The notes below the pieces were generated by a model. It was not told the origin of the DNA, ran no database searches, and saw only the letters and a list, made by a program, of their open reading frames with translations. A stretch of DNA of 64,000 nt, from positions 434,001 to 498,000 of the forward strand of contig NTMA01000018.1 of the NCBI GenBank assembly GCA_002917075.1, given 5' to 3'. Source of the DNA: Hawksworthiomyces lignivorus (lineage: Eukaryota; Ascomycota; Sordariomycetes; Ophiostomatales; Ophiostomataceae). The number at the start of each line of letters is the position of its first letter. Positions within the stretch are counted from its first letter, which is position 1. Shown here in pieces: positions 10,812 through 21,273 of the stretch. Made by a program: the position numbers and the translations under genes.

Positions 10812-13800
10812 AGCGGGCAAAGGGCTGCACTCGGCCGTCTCTCTCTCTCTCTCTCTTTTTTAATTTCTTCCGCGCCTGTCTGTCTGCCGCATGAGGACTG
10901 CTGCGGCGCGGCCGCCTGAACAAACGCGAACATCTGCTCAGAATCCCCCCGACGAGACACGATGTCGCCGCACAAACCCCCCTCAAAAAAGCAAGAAACT
11001 TGCTATCCGAACCACCGGATCTTCCGCTCATTTACAAGGGAAACTACGAGATGATGATGCATGGATAATTGAGGCTGCAAATGCGGTTTGGCACTTTACA
11101 AAGGAAGTCCAGCTCATTTCCGAGGCGCTGCCAACCGCGAGCCATACGCGAAATTTGGTTTCTTGGAGCTTTTCCTTTTTCTTGTGCCGTTCTTTGTGTG
11201 TTTATAAATCTTGCAAGGAAAATGTATGCATCCCATATCTATGTGCCCAATTTACTCTTGTTGTACGACAAACACAGAATACTTGTCTACCGCTCCCTTT
11301 TCATTTTTCTTTCTATTTGCTTATTTCTTAACGTCTTCTGCTATACTGCTGTACCTAGCCTCCTCTCCCCTTTTCTCCGACTTACAGAAATGCCGTCTGG
11401 AAGAATAACAACGCTCTGCCACGTTTTGTTGTCTTTCCATGGGCTAATATATAAACCCTATATTAGTGTCAATGCCGAGCAGCGGGACCTTGAGACTTTC
11501 ACCGGGTCCGTGTGCTTTGTGTTCTTTTTTGTTGAGTATCTACATACACACGCATATGTATTTGACTTGACTTGTGCTATCAACACCGGTTTTCCGAGAT
11601 AAGCAGAAAAAAAATATACATCCGCGTTGCTCACCAGGAATCTATTGTTACGTCGAGAGTGTCAACATCGCAAGAGTGTCACATGGCCCTTTCGTGCCGC
11701 TTATCTGTAGTAAATTAGCCGGATCGCTCGCTGAGGGATGCCACCTGGGACTGCCTGTCAATCATCTTAAGAATTCTGCCAAGAGATCTACAGAAAGAGC
11801 AGATCGCCGTCTCCTCCGTGCGACAAGGACAAAACGAAACAAGGCACTGCGAGACACGGAATGCCAGCAGACGGTATTCGTAGCTGAGGTTGCGTATTGT
11901 GTCGCAGCTTTTCCGGGGAAGAGGAAGAACGAGCTTTGCGGCGTACGAGTACGAGCATTGGTATTTTCTCTAGGACGAGTCCGGAAGACCAACAAAGTAG
12001 AATCCTGACGCTGCCAAATCCAAGGAATGTGAAGCAGAAGCCATCTCTCCGGAACCATTTAGGACGCAAAATCGGGCAAAATGATGCCATTGGCATGCAG
12101 AGCCATAAATTGGACTTCTATACGTACAACTAGTCAGAAATTGTTGCGGTATTATGGTTTACTCGTGCTCCTTACAAGGCTCTTTTTTCTACTTTTCGCT
12201 AGACACGTCAGAGACTATGCAAGCCTGCACAAAACACTCTCATGATCTCTTACTTCAGAGAGCGAACTTTGTGTGTTGTGCCATGGGATGTCATTTGATT
12301 GTCTCCCTGCCCTGCCCGCCCTCCTTTTTCTTTTTCCCTTCCCATCTCTCCCTTCCCGAACCCAAGGCCATGCACGAACGGGTAGATCTTTCTTGTGGGG
12401 ACAGGGGGATAGGCCAAAAAAGAGATATTTCATTTTTTGCCCCGTTCTTCTGGGCGTGTTCAGCAGCTGGGCTGACTGATCCACTATTATCTTTCTAGTC
12501 ATCTCGCCTCGTCGGTTGATTCGACCGCTTCATTTCAGATCCTTTGCTGTGAAAAGGAAATATCCTTACGTACAATTACAATGTAGCTGGTTAGAAGCTT
12601 TCAAATGAAGTCGCCTCCCTTTTGTCTTCGTCGCCAGGGTGGCTTCCTCTTGTCCGTCCGCAGGCGGCCCCCAATATCTATAAACGGACCGAGAGGGTGA
12701 TTCTGACTGTGTCTGAACGCGTTCACTGCCAGCCAGATCCTTTCGCCTGCGCGCCTTGCGCTTCGCTCGCTTGGCAATCTATGTCAGATTGGAAGCAGAG
12801 ACGCAATTGTAAATAGATTGAAAAGACGGCAGAGAGGAAGAGACGGGCGAGAAAGAAACAGGGGAAGACCGAAAGAAAATTCCATCGAAAACTATAGCGA
12901 CGTGTGGTGAATCTTTTGCCGTCCGAGCGCCAGAAGAAGGCGCTAGCTGTGGCTGTAATCACGAAACAATAGGAGCAGGATCCAGATGAGTCTCCGTCGT
13001 AGGTAAGCAGATGCTGCAATTCTTGCTTCCTCTGCACAGCAGCACGGACTCCCTCTTTCGACTGGGCCACACTTTTTTTTTTGCTCTCTATCTCTGTGTC
13101 TCTTCTCTCTGTCTCCTTTTTCTGTGCCAATTGTTTCTCACACAGGAGCTCATTTCGGCACGTCTCCAGCGTCATTAAAGTTGCGCACTCTCATTGGTGT
13201 ACCTGAGAAGACAATTCCTCCCCTGTCGCTAGTGGCATTATAATTGGCCGGACTGACTGCGCTAGTAATTTTGCCCTTTTAAACGGCCTTTCACTCTGGT
13301 CGCTGGCGGATCCACTTTTACCTCATTGTCTACTCTCTGACAATAACAACTTCAAGACCCCTGTCAACAAACGAAAGAACCAAAAACAGCAAAAGGTCCC
13401 CCCCCATAATAATAATAACAAAACACACGATGGCTTTGACGCGGCTTAGCTACAATCAGACAAGGCAAGACGATGAGCACAGCAGTAGGGTAAATGAGGA
13501 GAGTCTTGAACAAAAAGCCACCGCCTTTTTTGGCTCACCGTTCACTCACATGTGTGCTCTCTTGCGCCTTGTTCGCTTCCTCTCGTCCACTGGATGATCC
13601 TTGCTTGCAGGCCGTTCTTTATTTGCTTCATTTCAGCCTTTCAGTTGCCCATTTCAGACTGTTCTTCATCGCGTAGTGTCCAAATCGAAACCGCTCCAGA
13701 CCCGTCTCCAGGGCGGAAGAGATGAACATGGGTGCGAAAAATTAACGAAACTCTCTTCTCCAAACGGACCCAGAGACTCCTCTCTCAGCATAAGCACACA

Positions 13801-14486
13801 CAGCAACGACTGTACGGAGGATACTATCCCCAGTCGACCCTTGTTCCGCGGGTGGAAAGGTTATTTCTTTCCTTATTCTCTCCCCAGACGTTATCATTTC
13901 ATTTAAAGCTTGACCCCTTTCGTCTTGGGCTCTTTTCTTCTGCTCATCTTCTCCTCTTTTCCCTTCTCCCCCCAGTCTTGTCTGTCGTACAGCACATCCA
14001 TTCTTTTTTTTCTTCCCCTTCACGTCCTCTTCTTTCGTTCATTCTCGTGGCTCTATGCCAAGTCGCTCCTTTTTTCTTCATCCACTCGTTTTATTTATCT
14101 CCACCAACACGCTCGTCGTCACTTCCTTTCATTGATCCTTGCACGCCTTTCCAGGTTGATATACCGGAGAAAAAGCTTGTCTTGCTCCAACCCTTTTTCA
14201 CTCTTTTCTGCACGTCTGATATTTTCCTTCCTTTCTGTCACAGTCCCCTATTCGATCGAGTACGCGAGACGATCGTATCGAAGTCGAGAACTACGACAAG
14301 AAGTAAACCAAAAACGAAACCAAAAACAAGAGATATAACCGTCAAAAGCGCCTGCGCAAACCTGTGTCTTCCTTGCCTCTTGGTTTATCACAGTAACCGA
14401 GTTGATTCACTCTGGTTGAGACGCGATCTCTTCCAGTTCTCGCACTGCTCGCAGCTAGCTTCTTGAGGTCGTCCTCGCTTTAAGCG
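10812..14486. other. long gene-free stretch upstream of the SUN gene
   Basis: These 3.7 kb hold no gene I can support. Starting points include a (TC)n tract at 10841-10856 and scattered short ORFs. A 244-codon plus-strand frame (13732-14466) is open but rich in Phe/Leu/Ser, as expected of a polypyrimidine leader. The length suggests a large regulatory region and a long 5'UTR for the wall-protein gene. Confidence 0.5.
13860..14260 (+). promoter_or_regulatory. pyrimidine-rich leader of the SUN gene with Ssd1-type motifs
   Basis: This stretch is dominated by C and T on the coding strand. It contains several matches to CNYTCNYT, the motif reported for the RNA-binding translational repressor Ssd1: CATTCTTT at 13999-14006, CTTTCGTT at 14032-14039, CGTTCATT at 14036-14043 and CTTTCATT at 14126-14133. 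SUN-family mRNAs are known Ssd1 targets in budding yeast. Such matches are also expected by chance in a C/T-rich tract. Confidence 0.4.
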
Positions 14487-16102
14487 ATGAAGTTTTCAAC
14501 TCTTCAGGCTGCCCTCGGGTCAGCCTTGGTCCTGGGTGTTGCCCAGCCTGCCGTCGCAGAGCTGCATGTAGGACACCGTGTCGCACACCAGCACTATGGG
14601 AAACGGTTTCACAGTCATCCTTCCGAACACAACGAGCTATTACGGCGAGAACCAGAGACATCACAGGCCGAGACACATAAGCGCTATCCGCAAAATATCG
14701 AATCTCTCCCAGCACTCTTCACCCGCGGCTCCTCAGAACAGCGCTCCGCTGCCGAAGACGCTCCGAAAGACATCTCTAAGCGCTCGGTCTGCATTCTGCC
14801 CAACGACCCCGATTTAGTCGCGGTTCCCGGCGCGCAAAACGGCGGCTGGGCCATGGCTCCTGATGTCCAGTGCACACCTGGAAAGTGGTGCCCTATTGCC
14901 TGCGTATCAGGCAAGGTGATGGCGCAATGGAAGCCGGGCACCGTGTATGCGTACCCGGAATCTCAGGACGGCGGTCTCTACTGCGACGACAGCGGCACGC
15001 CACAGAAGGGATTCCCAGGTCAACCATATTGCGTCGACGGTACCGGTACCGTGTCGGCCGTCAACAACTGCGGCTCTGTTGTCTCCTTCTGCCAGACCGT
15101 CCTACCCGGCGACGAAGGCATGTACATTCCTACTGATGTGACGGGTACCTCTGTCCTCGCCGTTCCCGGTCCATCTTACTGGGATAGTACTGCAGCACAG
15201 TAAGTTGCATTTCCATGTTGGTTTGGCTCCTAGTCGTAGAATTTTCTTTCTCTGACTGGCTTCATAGTTTCTACATCAACCCCCCCGGTACTGAGGGCAA
15301 GACTGGCTGCGTCTGGGGCTCATCTGACAAGCCCATCGGCAACTGGAGTCCTTTTGTGGCGGGTGCCAACACCGACAGCTCGGGACTGACGTACGTCAAG
15401 ATCGGCTGGAACCCAATCTTCGTCTCGTCGGGTCTGGCCGGCACAAAGCCTACTTTTGGTGTCAAGATCGAGTGCAATGGCGGCGGCTGCAATGGACTTC
15501 CTTGCGAGATCGGCGCTTCCAACATGGCCGATTTCAGCGTCAACAGCGGCGAGGCGGCGGCCGGTGCCGGCGGAGCAAATTTCTGCGTCGCTACTGTCCC
15601 CAAGGGAGGCAGCGCCAACATCGTTGTGTACAACTTGGACGGTAGTAGTGGTAGCAGCAGCAGTAGCAGCAGTAGCAGCTCCTCCTCATCGTCGTCTTCT
15701 TCATCGTCGTCGTCTTCGTCTTCATCGTCTTCGTCATCTTCTTCATCGTCATCATCAACGTCTTCCACGTCTTCGACTTCGTCATCATCTTCGTCGTCTT
15801 CATCGTCGTCGTCTTCGTCTCAGTCCTCCAGCTCGTCAAGTTCGCACAAGACGTCGACTGCGTCCAAGCCAAGCGCGACGCTACCCGGTGGTATTTTCCA
15901 CGACAACAGCACATCTACAGCTCAGTCGACGAAGTCAGGCTCGGTGACCGGCCCCACAACTGGTCTGATCGGCGGCACGCCAAGCCAGAGCAATTCTCCG
16001 GCGGCGACGTCCTCCAAGAGCGAGGCTGTCAGCCACAGCCAGGGCGGTGCTGCCGTCGCAGGCCTGATCATTGCCGTTGTTGCTGGCCTCTGGCTCTACT
16101 AA
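14487..16102 (+). CDS. SUN-family secreted cell-wall protein (GH132), GPI-type
   Basis: SUN proteins (Sim1/Uth1/Sun4/Nca3, psu1) are wall-associated proteins with reported beta-glucan activity that act in septation and wall remodelling. Exon 1 is 14487-15199 and exon 2 is 15268-16102 (donor GTAAGT, acceptor CATAG), giving 515 residues. Residues 1-24 form a signal peptide. Several Lys-Arg sites (GKR, HKR, SKR) precede the Cys-rich SUN domain, which runs from SVCILPNDPDLVAVPGAQNG through WCPIACVSGKVMAQWKPG and DSTAAHFYINPPG to GGANFCVATVPKGG. A serine tract of roughly 60 residues follows. The C terminus GGAAVAGLIIAVVAGLWLY is hydrophobic and suits GPI-anchor addition, which places the protein on the membrane or wall surface. 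Confidence 0.94.
15642..15841 (+). repeat. serine-codon tract in the SUN gene
   Basis: This is low-complexity coding DNA for an almost pure serine run, with a few Thr and Gln. It begins with AGC/AGT codons and changes to TCN codons after about 15680. The two codon families cannot interconvert by single changes, so selection for serine rather than simple triplet slippage probably maintains it. Confidence 0.85.
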
Positions 16103-16284
16103 GCAGAGCACAGGGTCGGTGACTGCACCGCAGCCCTTTTCACTCTTTCACGGCTCCTACAAATCCAATCTTTCTTTGGTTTTGTGAATACGACCAGGGA
16201 TTGAGTCTCTTGGAGATGCAGCCGCTTTTTTTTTTTGGCCTGCTCTCCATAGGTTCTTCCACCAGGCCACATTGCCTGCGTGAT

Positions 16285-16306
16285 AACCCGAATGTGTTTT
16301 CGGGTT
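16285..16306 (+). terminator. 8-bp perfect hairpin in the SUN 3'UTR
   Basis: AACCCGAA (16285-16292) and TTCGGGTT (16299-16306) are exactly complementary around the 6-nt loop TGTGTT. A T-rich run follows directly. It lies about 180 bases after the stop codon. It could be an mRNA stability or 3'-end element; the label terminator is only positional. Confidence 0.35.
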
Positions 16307-16410
16307 TTCTTTCTTCATTTCAGCGTGCCTGTTGGTTTTCTTGTGCAAAGTTGACTCGGCCAGTACATATATTTTTGTATACCCATTTGTTACTCCTGGA
16401 GACCGTGAAT

Positions 16411-16463
16411 ATTGCCGGCTTTTTTCTTTTACCTTTTTTTCTTTTTCTTTTTAACCCGGCAAT
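16411..16463 (+). other. second inverted repeat in the SUN 3'UTR enclosing a C/T tract
   Basis: ATTGCCGG (16411-16418) pairs perfectly with CCGGCAAT (16456-16463). The 37-nt loop is almost wholly pyrimidine. In RNA this would present a long U/C-rich loop on an 8-bp stem. Confidence 0.35.
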
Positions 16464-17102
16464 AGAACCGGTCGACTTAGTGTCTATTGTTAGTTGTTCG
16501 TCTTTGCATACCGAGAAACTGGTCCTGGGTTGCTAGAAGAACGCCTTCTTTTCTTAATATGTGTGGAGGAATTTATTCTACACACGTATTGTCCTTTATT
16601 ATACCCTTCACCATTTCTTCATTTTGCCATTTTTTTGGGAAGGGAAACGAAACTGGCTTACGTTTTTAAGCGGGTATTATATCGTTCTCGTGAAACCTAT
16701 ATGACGATTTATTTGGAACGAAGCTACTTTTGCTTTTTGTTCGTTTTTTGGGTGTGCGAATTGAATGATGCATTTCGGCGGTTTGGTGCAGCATAAAAAG
16801 AAAACTCAAGTTGTATACGAAATTCAATATAAGACATGAAGCAAAACACATTAAAGATTAAAGCGTGCCAAAGTGAACCAAACGACGCTTGTACATTTCA
16901 GTAGTAATATTATATATATAATATACAATAGCAGATCTGTCGCTTGCCCTCCCCGAATCGCTGACCCATGCAACGCCAAAAGCACTGTACCTCACACTCA
17001 AGACAAGAATGGTTTCGTAGAAGTGTAAACCGGGCAACAAAAAAAAAAAACTAACGAAAACCGGCCGCATGATGTTACGTTCCTTACCTCTCGCTCTCTC
17101 CC

Positions 17103-18896
17103 TCACGGCGCCTTGACCCAGGCCGGCACGTTGTCGAGGTCGACGCCCTCGTCCTTGAGGCGGTCGCGCATGACGGCGCTGACGGGGGGCCAGCCGGCGC
17201 GGACGGCGCTGCCCTTTGCTTTTGCGCCGACGACGGCGAACTTGCCGGCGGCGTGGGCGACGAAGCCGTGGAGCAGGCCCTGTGCGGTGAGGGAAGCGAC
17301 GACGGACTCGACGTCGGCGAGGGTGACGGGCAGGTTGCCCCAGAGGAGCCCTTCGCTGGGGCGCAGGCGGCGGGGCCCGCCGGGAGGCGCGGCGAGGATG
17401 CTGGCGCGGGGGTGGCGGGAGCTGTTCTCGGCGGCGGTGTTGGCGACGGCGCGCAGGAAGAGGGTGTTGGTGTGCGGGGGACGCGGGCGCGGCGAGGGCG
17501 CGACGGGCACGTAGCCCTCGATCTGGTGCTGGGCGAGGACGGCGGCGGTGAGCAGGTCGGCGAGGTCGAGCGTCGGGGCGGCGCGGCGGGCCTGCTGCTG
17601 CTGGTGGTCGTCGCCACCGTCCGTTCCAGCCGGCGGCGGCGGGCGGTAGGTCAGCAAAAAGACGCGGCGGGCGAGCGAGCGCCAGACGAGCGGGCGCAGG
17701 CGGTAGGACAGGGTGACATAGAGGCCGTGGCGGGCGAGCCAGGGCTCGTGGGCGCGCAGGGCGGCCTGCAGGGCGGCAAAGTGGCCGCGGCGGACGGCGG
17801 CGGCGAGCGGGGCGAAGACGGGCCGCAGAGTGTCGGCGGCCTCGGGGCGCAGCAGCAAGGCCTCGGTGGGCAGGCGGCCCAGCAGCAGGTTGGCGGGCAC
17901 CAGAAAGGTCAGCAGCAGGCGGCGGTGGCGGCGGCAGGCGGGCGGGGTCTGGCGGTAGGCGGCCTCGAGGCAGGCGGCGGCGCGCGCGTAGTGGTTGCTC
18001 TCGAGGTAGAAGCGGCCCAGATAATACAGATAGGTGACGCGCTGCGCCGCCGGGTACAGCGCCAGCGGCGGCCCGCTCGACGCGATGTTGGTGAACATCT
18101 GCGCCGCCCGCCGCCCCGTGCGCCCCGCAAACAGCAGCCGCAGCACCAGGTTCGCAAACCGGTACACGGCCACCCGCCGCCCCACCGGCTTGCTCCACCG
18201 CGTGCCCGCCCGGTCCGTCAGACACGTCGTGAACAGCTTCTGGATCGCCTCCGCCGTGTTCTCCATCAGCGACGTGCGCTCCTCGTCGCCGCCGCTGTTG
18301 CTGGCGGCACCGCCAGCCCCTGCGGGCCGGAGCCGGCGCATCAGGTCTGGCCGGCGGTGCAGCACCATGACCAGCCGCGACAGCGACTCGGACACCGCCA
18401 CGCTCGTCTCGAGCATCAGCGTCCCGTACGTCGGGTGCGACAAGGCCGTCGCGCAGGACCTGCACGTTGTTAGACGAGAATACAGAAGCGCTTATGTAAA
18501 AGCTTTCTTCTCCAAAAATAGAAACAAGTCGCTAGAGTGTAAGGGCGAAAGAAGAATAAGTACATACGTTAGCAAGCCGCTCAACAAAGCATGGAGAGCC
18601 GGCAGGTCGTCGAAGTTGACCTCGCGCCAGTAGAGAAAGTAGTCTTTGATGAACGAGACGAAGCCTGGCCACGGGACGCCGCCGCCGCTGTCGTCGTCCT
18701 CGTCTGTGGGCAGGCACTTTTCAATGAGATTGCCAATGGCCGCGTCGCCGCGGAAGCCTGTGTGGAGCTCTTGCGCCAGCTGGAAGTACTGCGCCGACGA
18801 GCCCGGCTCTACCTGGAGCCAGTCACGCAGCGAAGCGCCATCTTGCTTCGTGACAAAGCCGCGAATGCTGGTGAGAAACTGCGTGGCCAGGGACAT
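17103..18896 (-). CDS. CSN12: COP9 signalosome-associated PCI protein Csn12 (Thp1 family)
   Basis: Csn12 is a PCI-domain protein. In yeast it pairs with Thp3 and Sem1 in transcription elongation and mRNA maturation, and was first found with the COP9 signalosome. Exon 1 is 18568-18896 and exon 2 is 17103-18459 (donor GTATGT, acceptor GTGCAG), giving 561 residues. Family landmarks are WPGFVSFIKDYFLYWREVNF, the junction GLLTSCATALSHPTYGTLML, SLMENTAEAIQKLFTTCLTD, a TPR-like YLYYLGRFYLESNHYARAAA, and the PCI winged helix with LLWGNLPVTLADVESVVASL and GLLHGFVAHAAGKFAVVGAK. The high GC3 produces a long shadow frame on the plus strand. Confidence 0.93.
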
Positions 18897-19932
18897 GGCT
18901 TATTCCACGGCTGTCTGCAGACCGCAACACTTGTGCTGGTCGTGCGGCTGTGAAGGCGAGAGACGAGAAAGAAAGGCGCGCGTTTGTGTGCGGTATGAAG
19001 CTTTTGAGCTCTGCAGCAAAAGACGTTGAAACAGCTTTATTATCAGCCAACCACGTATCTTATTTCTGTGGGATGGTGCTTAGCGGGGAGCTAGCGCCTG
19101 TAGAGCCAACTACAGCGCTATGGCTGCCCTGATTCAGCAACCAGACGTCTATCTTTCATGTACCTCCAGACAAACTCAGATTGCTGGCTGTGCTTTGAAT
19201 GTATTTAATTAGGTCTCCTTCTTCTACTTCTTCTTCTTTTACACTTTGCCTTGGTTTTCTGGCTCGTCTGTCTCGTTCTGCTTTGCTTGGTCTCACGCAT
19301 ACTCTGGCTGCTGGACCTAGCCAAGAGGCAGCAGCTGTGGCAACATGCTTAAAGCTTTCTGCAGGACAACGTATATCCCTAGCTTAAATAACTAAAAATT
19401 AGATCTTTGGAGTACAGTAAAAGACGAATTGGGTGTCGCAAAATTTTTTAATTCAACTTTATTAAACGAGGTTGATTTCTAGATCCTCTGTGGCTTTGTA
19501 CGAGTACCTTTCCTAATTGTTCAGTGGAAGACGAATTTGTCGCGGGGTCTGTTAGTTAATTATTTTTAGCGGGTTTACTTTTACACATTTGTAGCTTTGT
19601 ACTTGGTTGTAAGATACCTCAAAGGTACTTCTTTTGTATCGGGCGAAATTGACGGAAGTCCCCGCAGTAGAGGACAATGGGAATCCCGTCGAAATCCTGC
19701 GTCGACTTTGGAAGCTTGCAGCGCTGCATTGTCTACCCGTCCATCCGGAGACTTACCGAGCTTATATGACAGTTTCTTGACCTAACTTCCCATATTGAAC
19801 ATAAGAAAGGGAAACACAGGACGGATTACAAAGTGACCGCCGTGGCTTAGTCGACGTTGACGTGTAGTTATAAATACAGTATCATCCAACTAGTTTTAAA
19901 GCATCTAGGAGCTACAACATCAACAAGCATTA
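18897..19932. other. A/T-richer accessory intergenic region
   Basis: Composition shifts from GC-rich to A/T-rich after about 19150. I find no gene. A degenerate tandem duplication is visible at 19421-19602 (separate entry). Confidence 0.5.
19421..19602. repeat. degenerate tandem duplication, unit about 101-107 bp
   Basis: AAGACGAATT at 19421 recurs at 19528, each time followed by a TGTCGC-like stretch. The box GCTTTGTAC at 19493-19501 recurs at 19594-19602. The intervening sequence has diverged, so this looks like an old, decayed duplication. Confidence 0.35.
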
Positions 19933-21195
19933 TCACCATGAAACCTTTGACCCTTCCTCCTTGTTCTCCTGCTTCTTTCTAATTAAGGCCCCCGTTAATC
20001 TATGTACCAGGTATCCTAAAAACAACCACTCAGATGGTGTCCTCCGGGCAAGATTGAAGTCTTGAAATTCCCCTGCCTTTCCTTTCCAATGGTTATCGCT
20101 TCGCATATCTCCCAGTACCATATCTCTCCAACGCTGGTATACTTTCCCTATAGAGCCCGCGATGTTCTCGAGATTAAAGGCAACAAGTAAGGTTATCAAG
20201 CCAACAATTATTGAAGTGATAACGAAGGGATTTCTCGTACCACTGTCCGTTATATCTGGAATGGCCCAGAGCGCCTATTCATGAAGTTCAGCATCCCCTC
20301 GATGTAGACTGAAATTCTCTATGGCATGGTGACGAAGCAAGCTTGAGGTACTTACTGCGCAGAATGCTAATGGTAAATAGAAGATGCTGACGTATGTAAG
20401 CAGCATGACATTCTGTCCCAGCCTGGTCGAGATTCTTGTCTCGGTAATTGAAGCCCAGGCAAATTCCTGCAGATGATGAGCTTGGACGAATTTTTCATGG
20501 AGCGATCCATTATACTCACAATTTGTAAGAGATCTCTGACTGTTTGATCCAACTTTCCGATCTGATTGTTTACGTTGCATTCAAATTCATTTAACAGCTC
20601 TAGATCCGGAGTCCGGTTTGCGTAGTAATGTTGGTAGTAGTCCGTGACGAATTTCTTAGCCTCACGAACTTGACCTTGCAAGATGTTACGAAGCTCAGCC
20701 CACTTCTGGGCATCCTTCGCGAGACGATGCATTAACTCAGGGCTTTTCCCTTCTGAACGCAGTTGATCAAGACGCTGTATCGCGTTCGGGTTAGTAGATC
20801 AACGAAACTGGAAAGGTAATACAAACTACCATACTCACACTTTTATTTAGGTCCTCCTCACCTTGCTGACATATTTCCCACCATCTTCCTTTCAGGTAGA
20901 CTATGAATTGCTTGAAGAAGTCAATACCATCGTCTGGTATCCAACCGTATGGCAGCATGCTGAAGTAGACTATCGGCTTCCATGGATCTTTACTCGGATT
21001 CGTAGGTCGTATTATTTTCCATGCTATTCTGCATTTGCTACTGTCAAGGATACTGAAGTCTTTCTGAGGGACGTGCTGCTCGACAGGAAACCACCCGCAG
21101 CCACCAACAGAAAAGCAAAACCTCCCAGGTTCCCCCTCGTCCTTCAACCCCCCCTCTCTCCCTTTCCTTTCTTTCTTTTTTTTTTCCCCCTTCAA
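19933..21195 (-). CDS. CorA-like two-TM membrane protein, apparently 5'-truncated
   Basis: Four exons, in coding order, are 20839-21195 (start uncertain), 20520-20774, 20356-20466 and 19933-20274, all joined in phase 0; the product is up to 354 residues. It matches the C-terminal half of a family common in filamentous fungi that is related to CorA metal transporters and often fused to ankyrin or other N-terminal domains. The coiled segment reads RLAKDAQKWAELRNILQGQV..TVRDLLQI, then EFAWASITETRISTRLGQNV. The first membrane span is MLLTYVSIFYLPLAFCAALW and the second FVITSIIVGLITLLVAF. The GMN loop motif of true CorA channels is absent. The first about 28 codons are the complement of a C/T tract and probably not coding. 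The start lies only 78 bases from the divergent neighbour, so N-terminal domains seem to be lost. Confidence 0.65.
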
Positions 21196-21273
21196 GGCAT
21201 CATTTTCAGCTCACTTGCACTATTTACTTGAACAACAAAGAACAGACTTTTCTCTGTCTATTTTGTCGAGAAT
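21196..21273. promoter_or_regulatory. shared divergent promoter of the accessory pair
   Basis: This is the gap between the two divergent start codons. With the neighbouring pyrimidine tract (21130-21195, plus strand) it must hold both promoters, unless the minus-strand gene is a relic. Confidence 0.4.

Larger units (their letters stand above)
16103..17102. other. 3' regions of the SUN gene and CSN12
   Basis: This is a 1 kb convergent intergenic region, strongly T-rich on the plus strand. It contains the two perfect inverted repeats described separately, and no supported gene. Confidence 0.6.

Noticed and set aside
13732..14466. 244-codon plus-strand ORF just before the SUN gene
   Set aside because: Phe/Leu/Ser-rich translation of a polypyrimidine leader with no domain. 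It stops 20 bases before the real start codon.
17253..18473. 406-codon plus-strand frame opposite CSN12
   Set aside because: Gly/Arg/Gln-rich antisense shadow without any motif.
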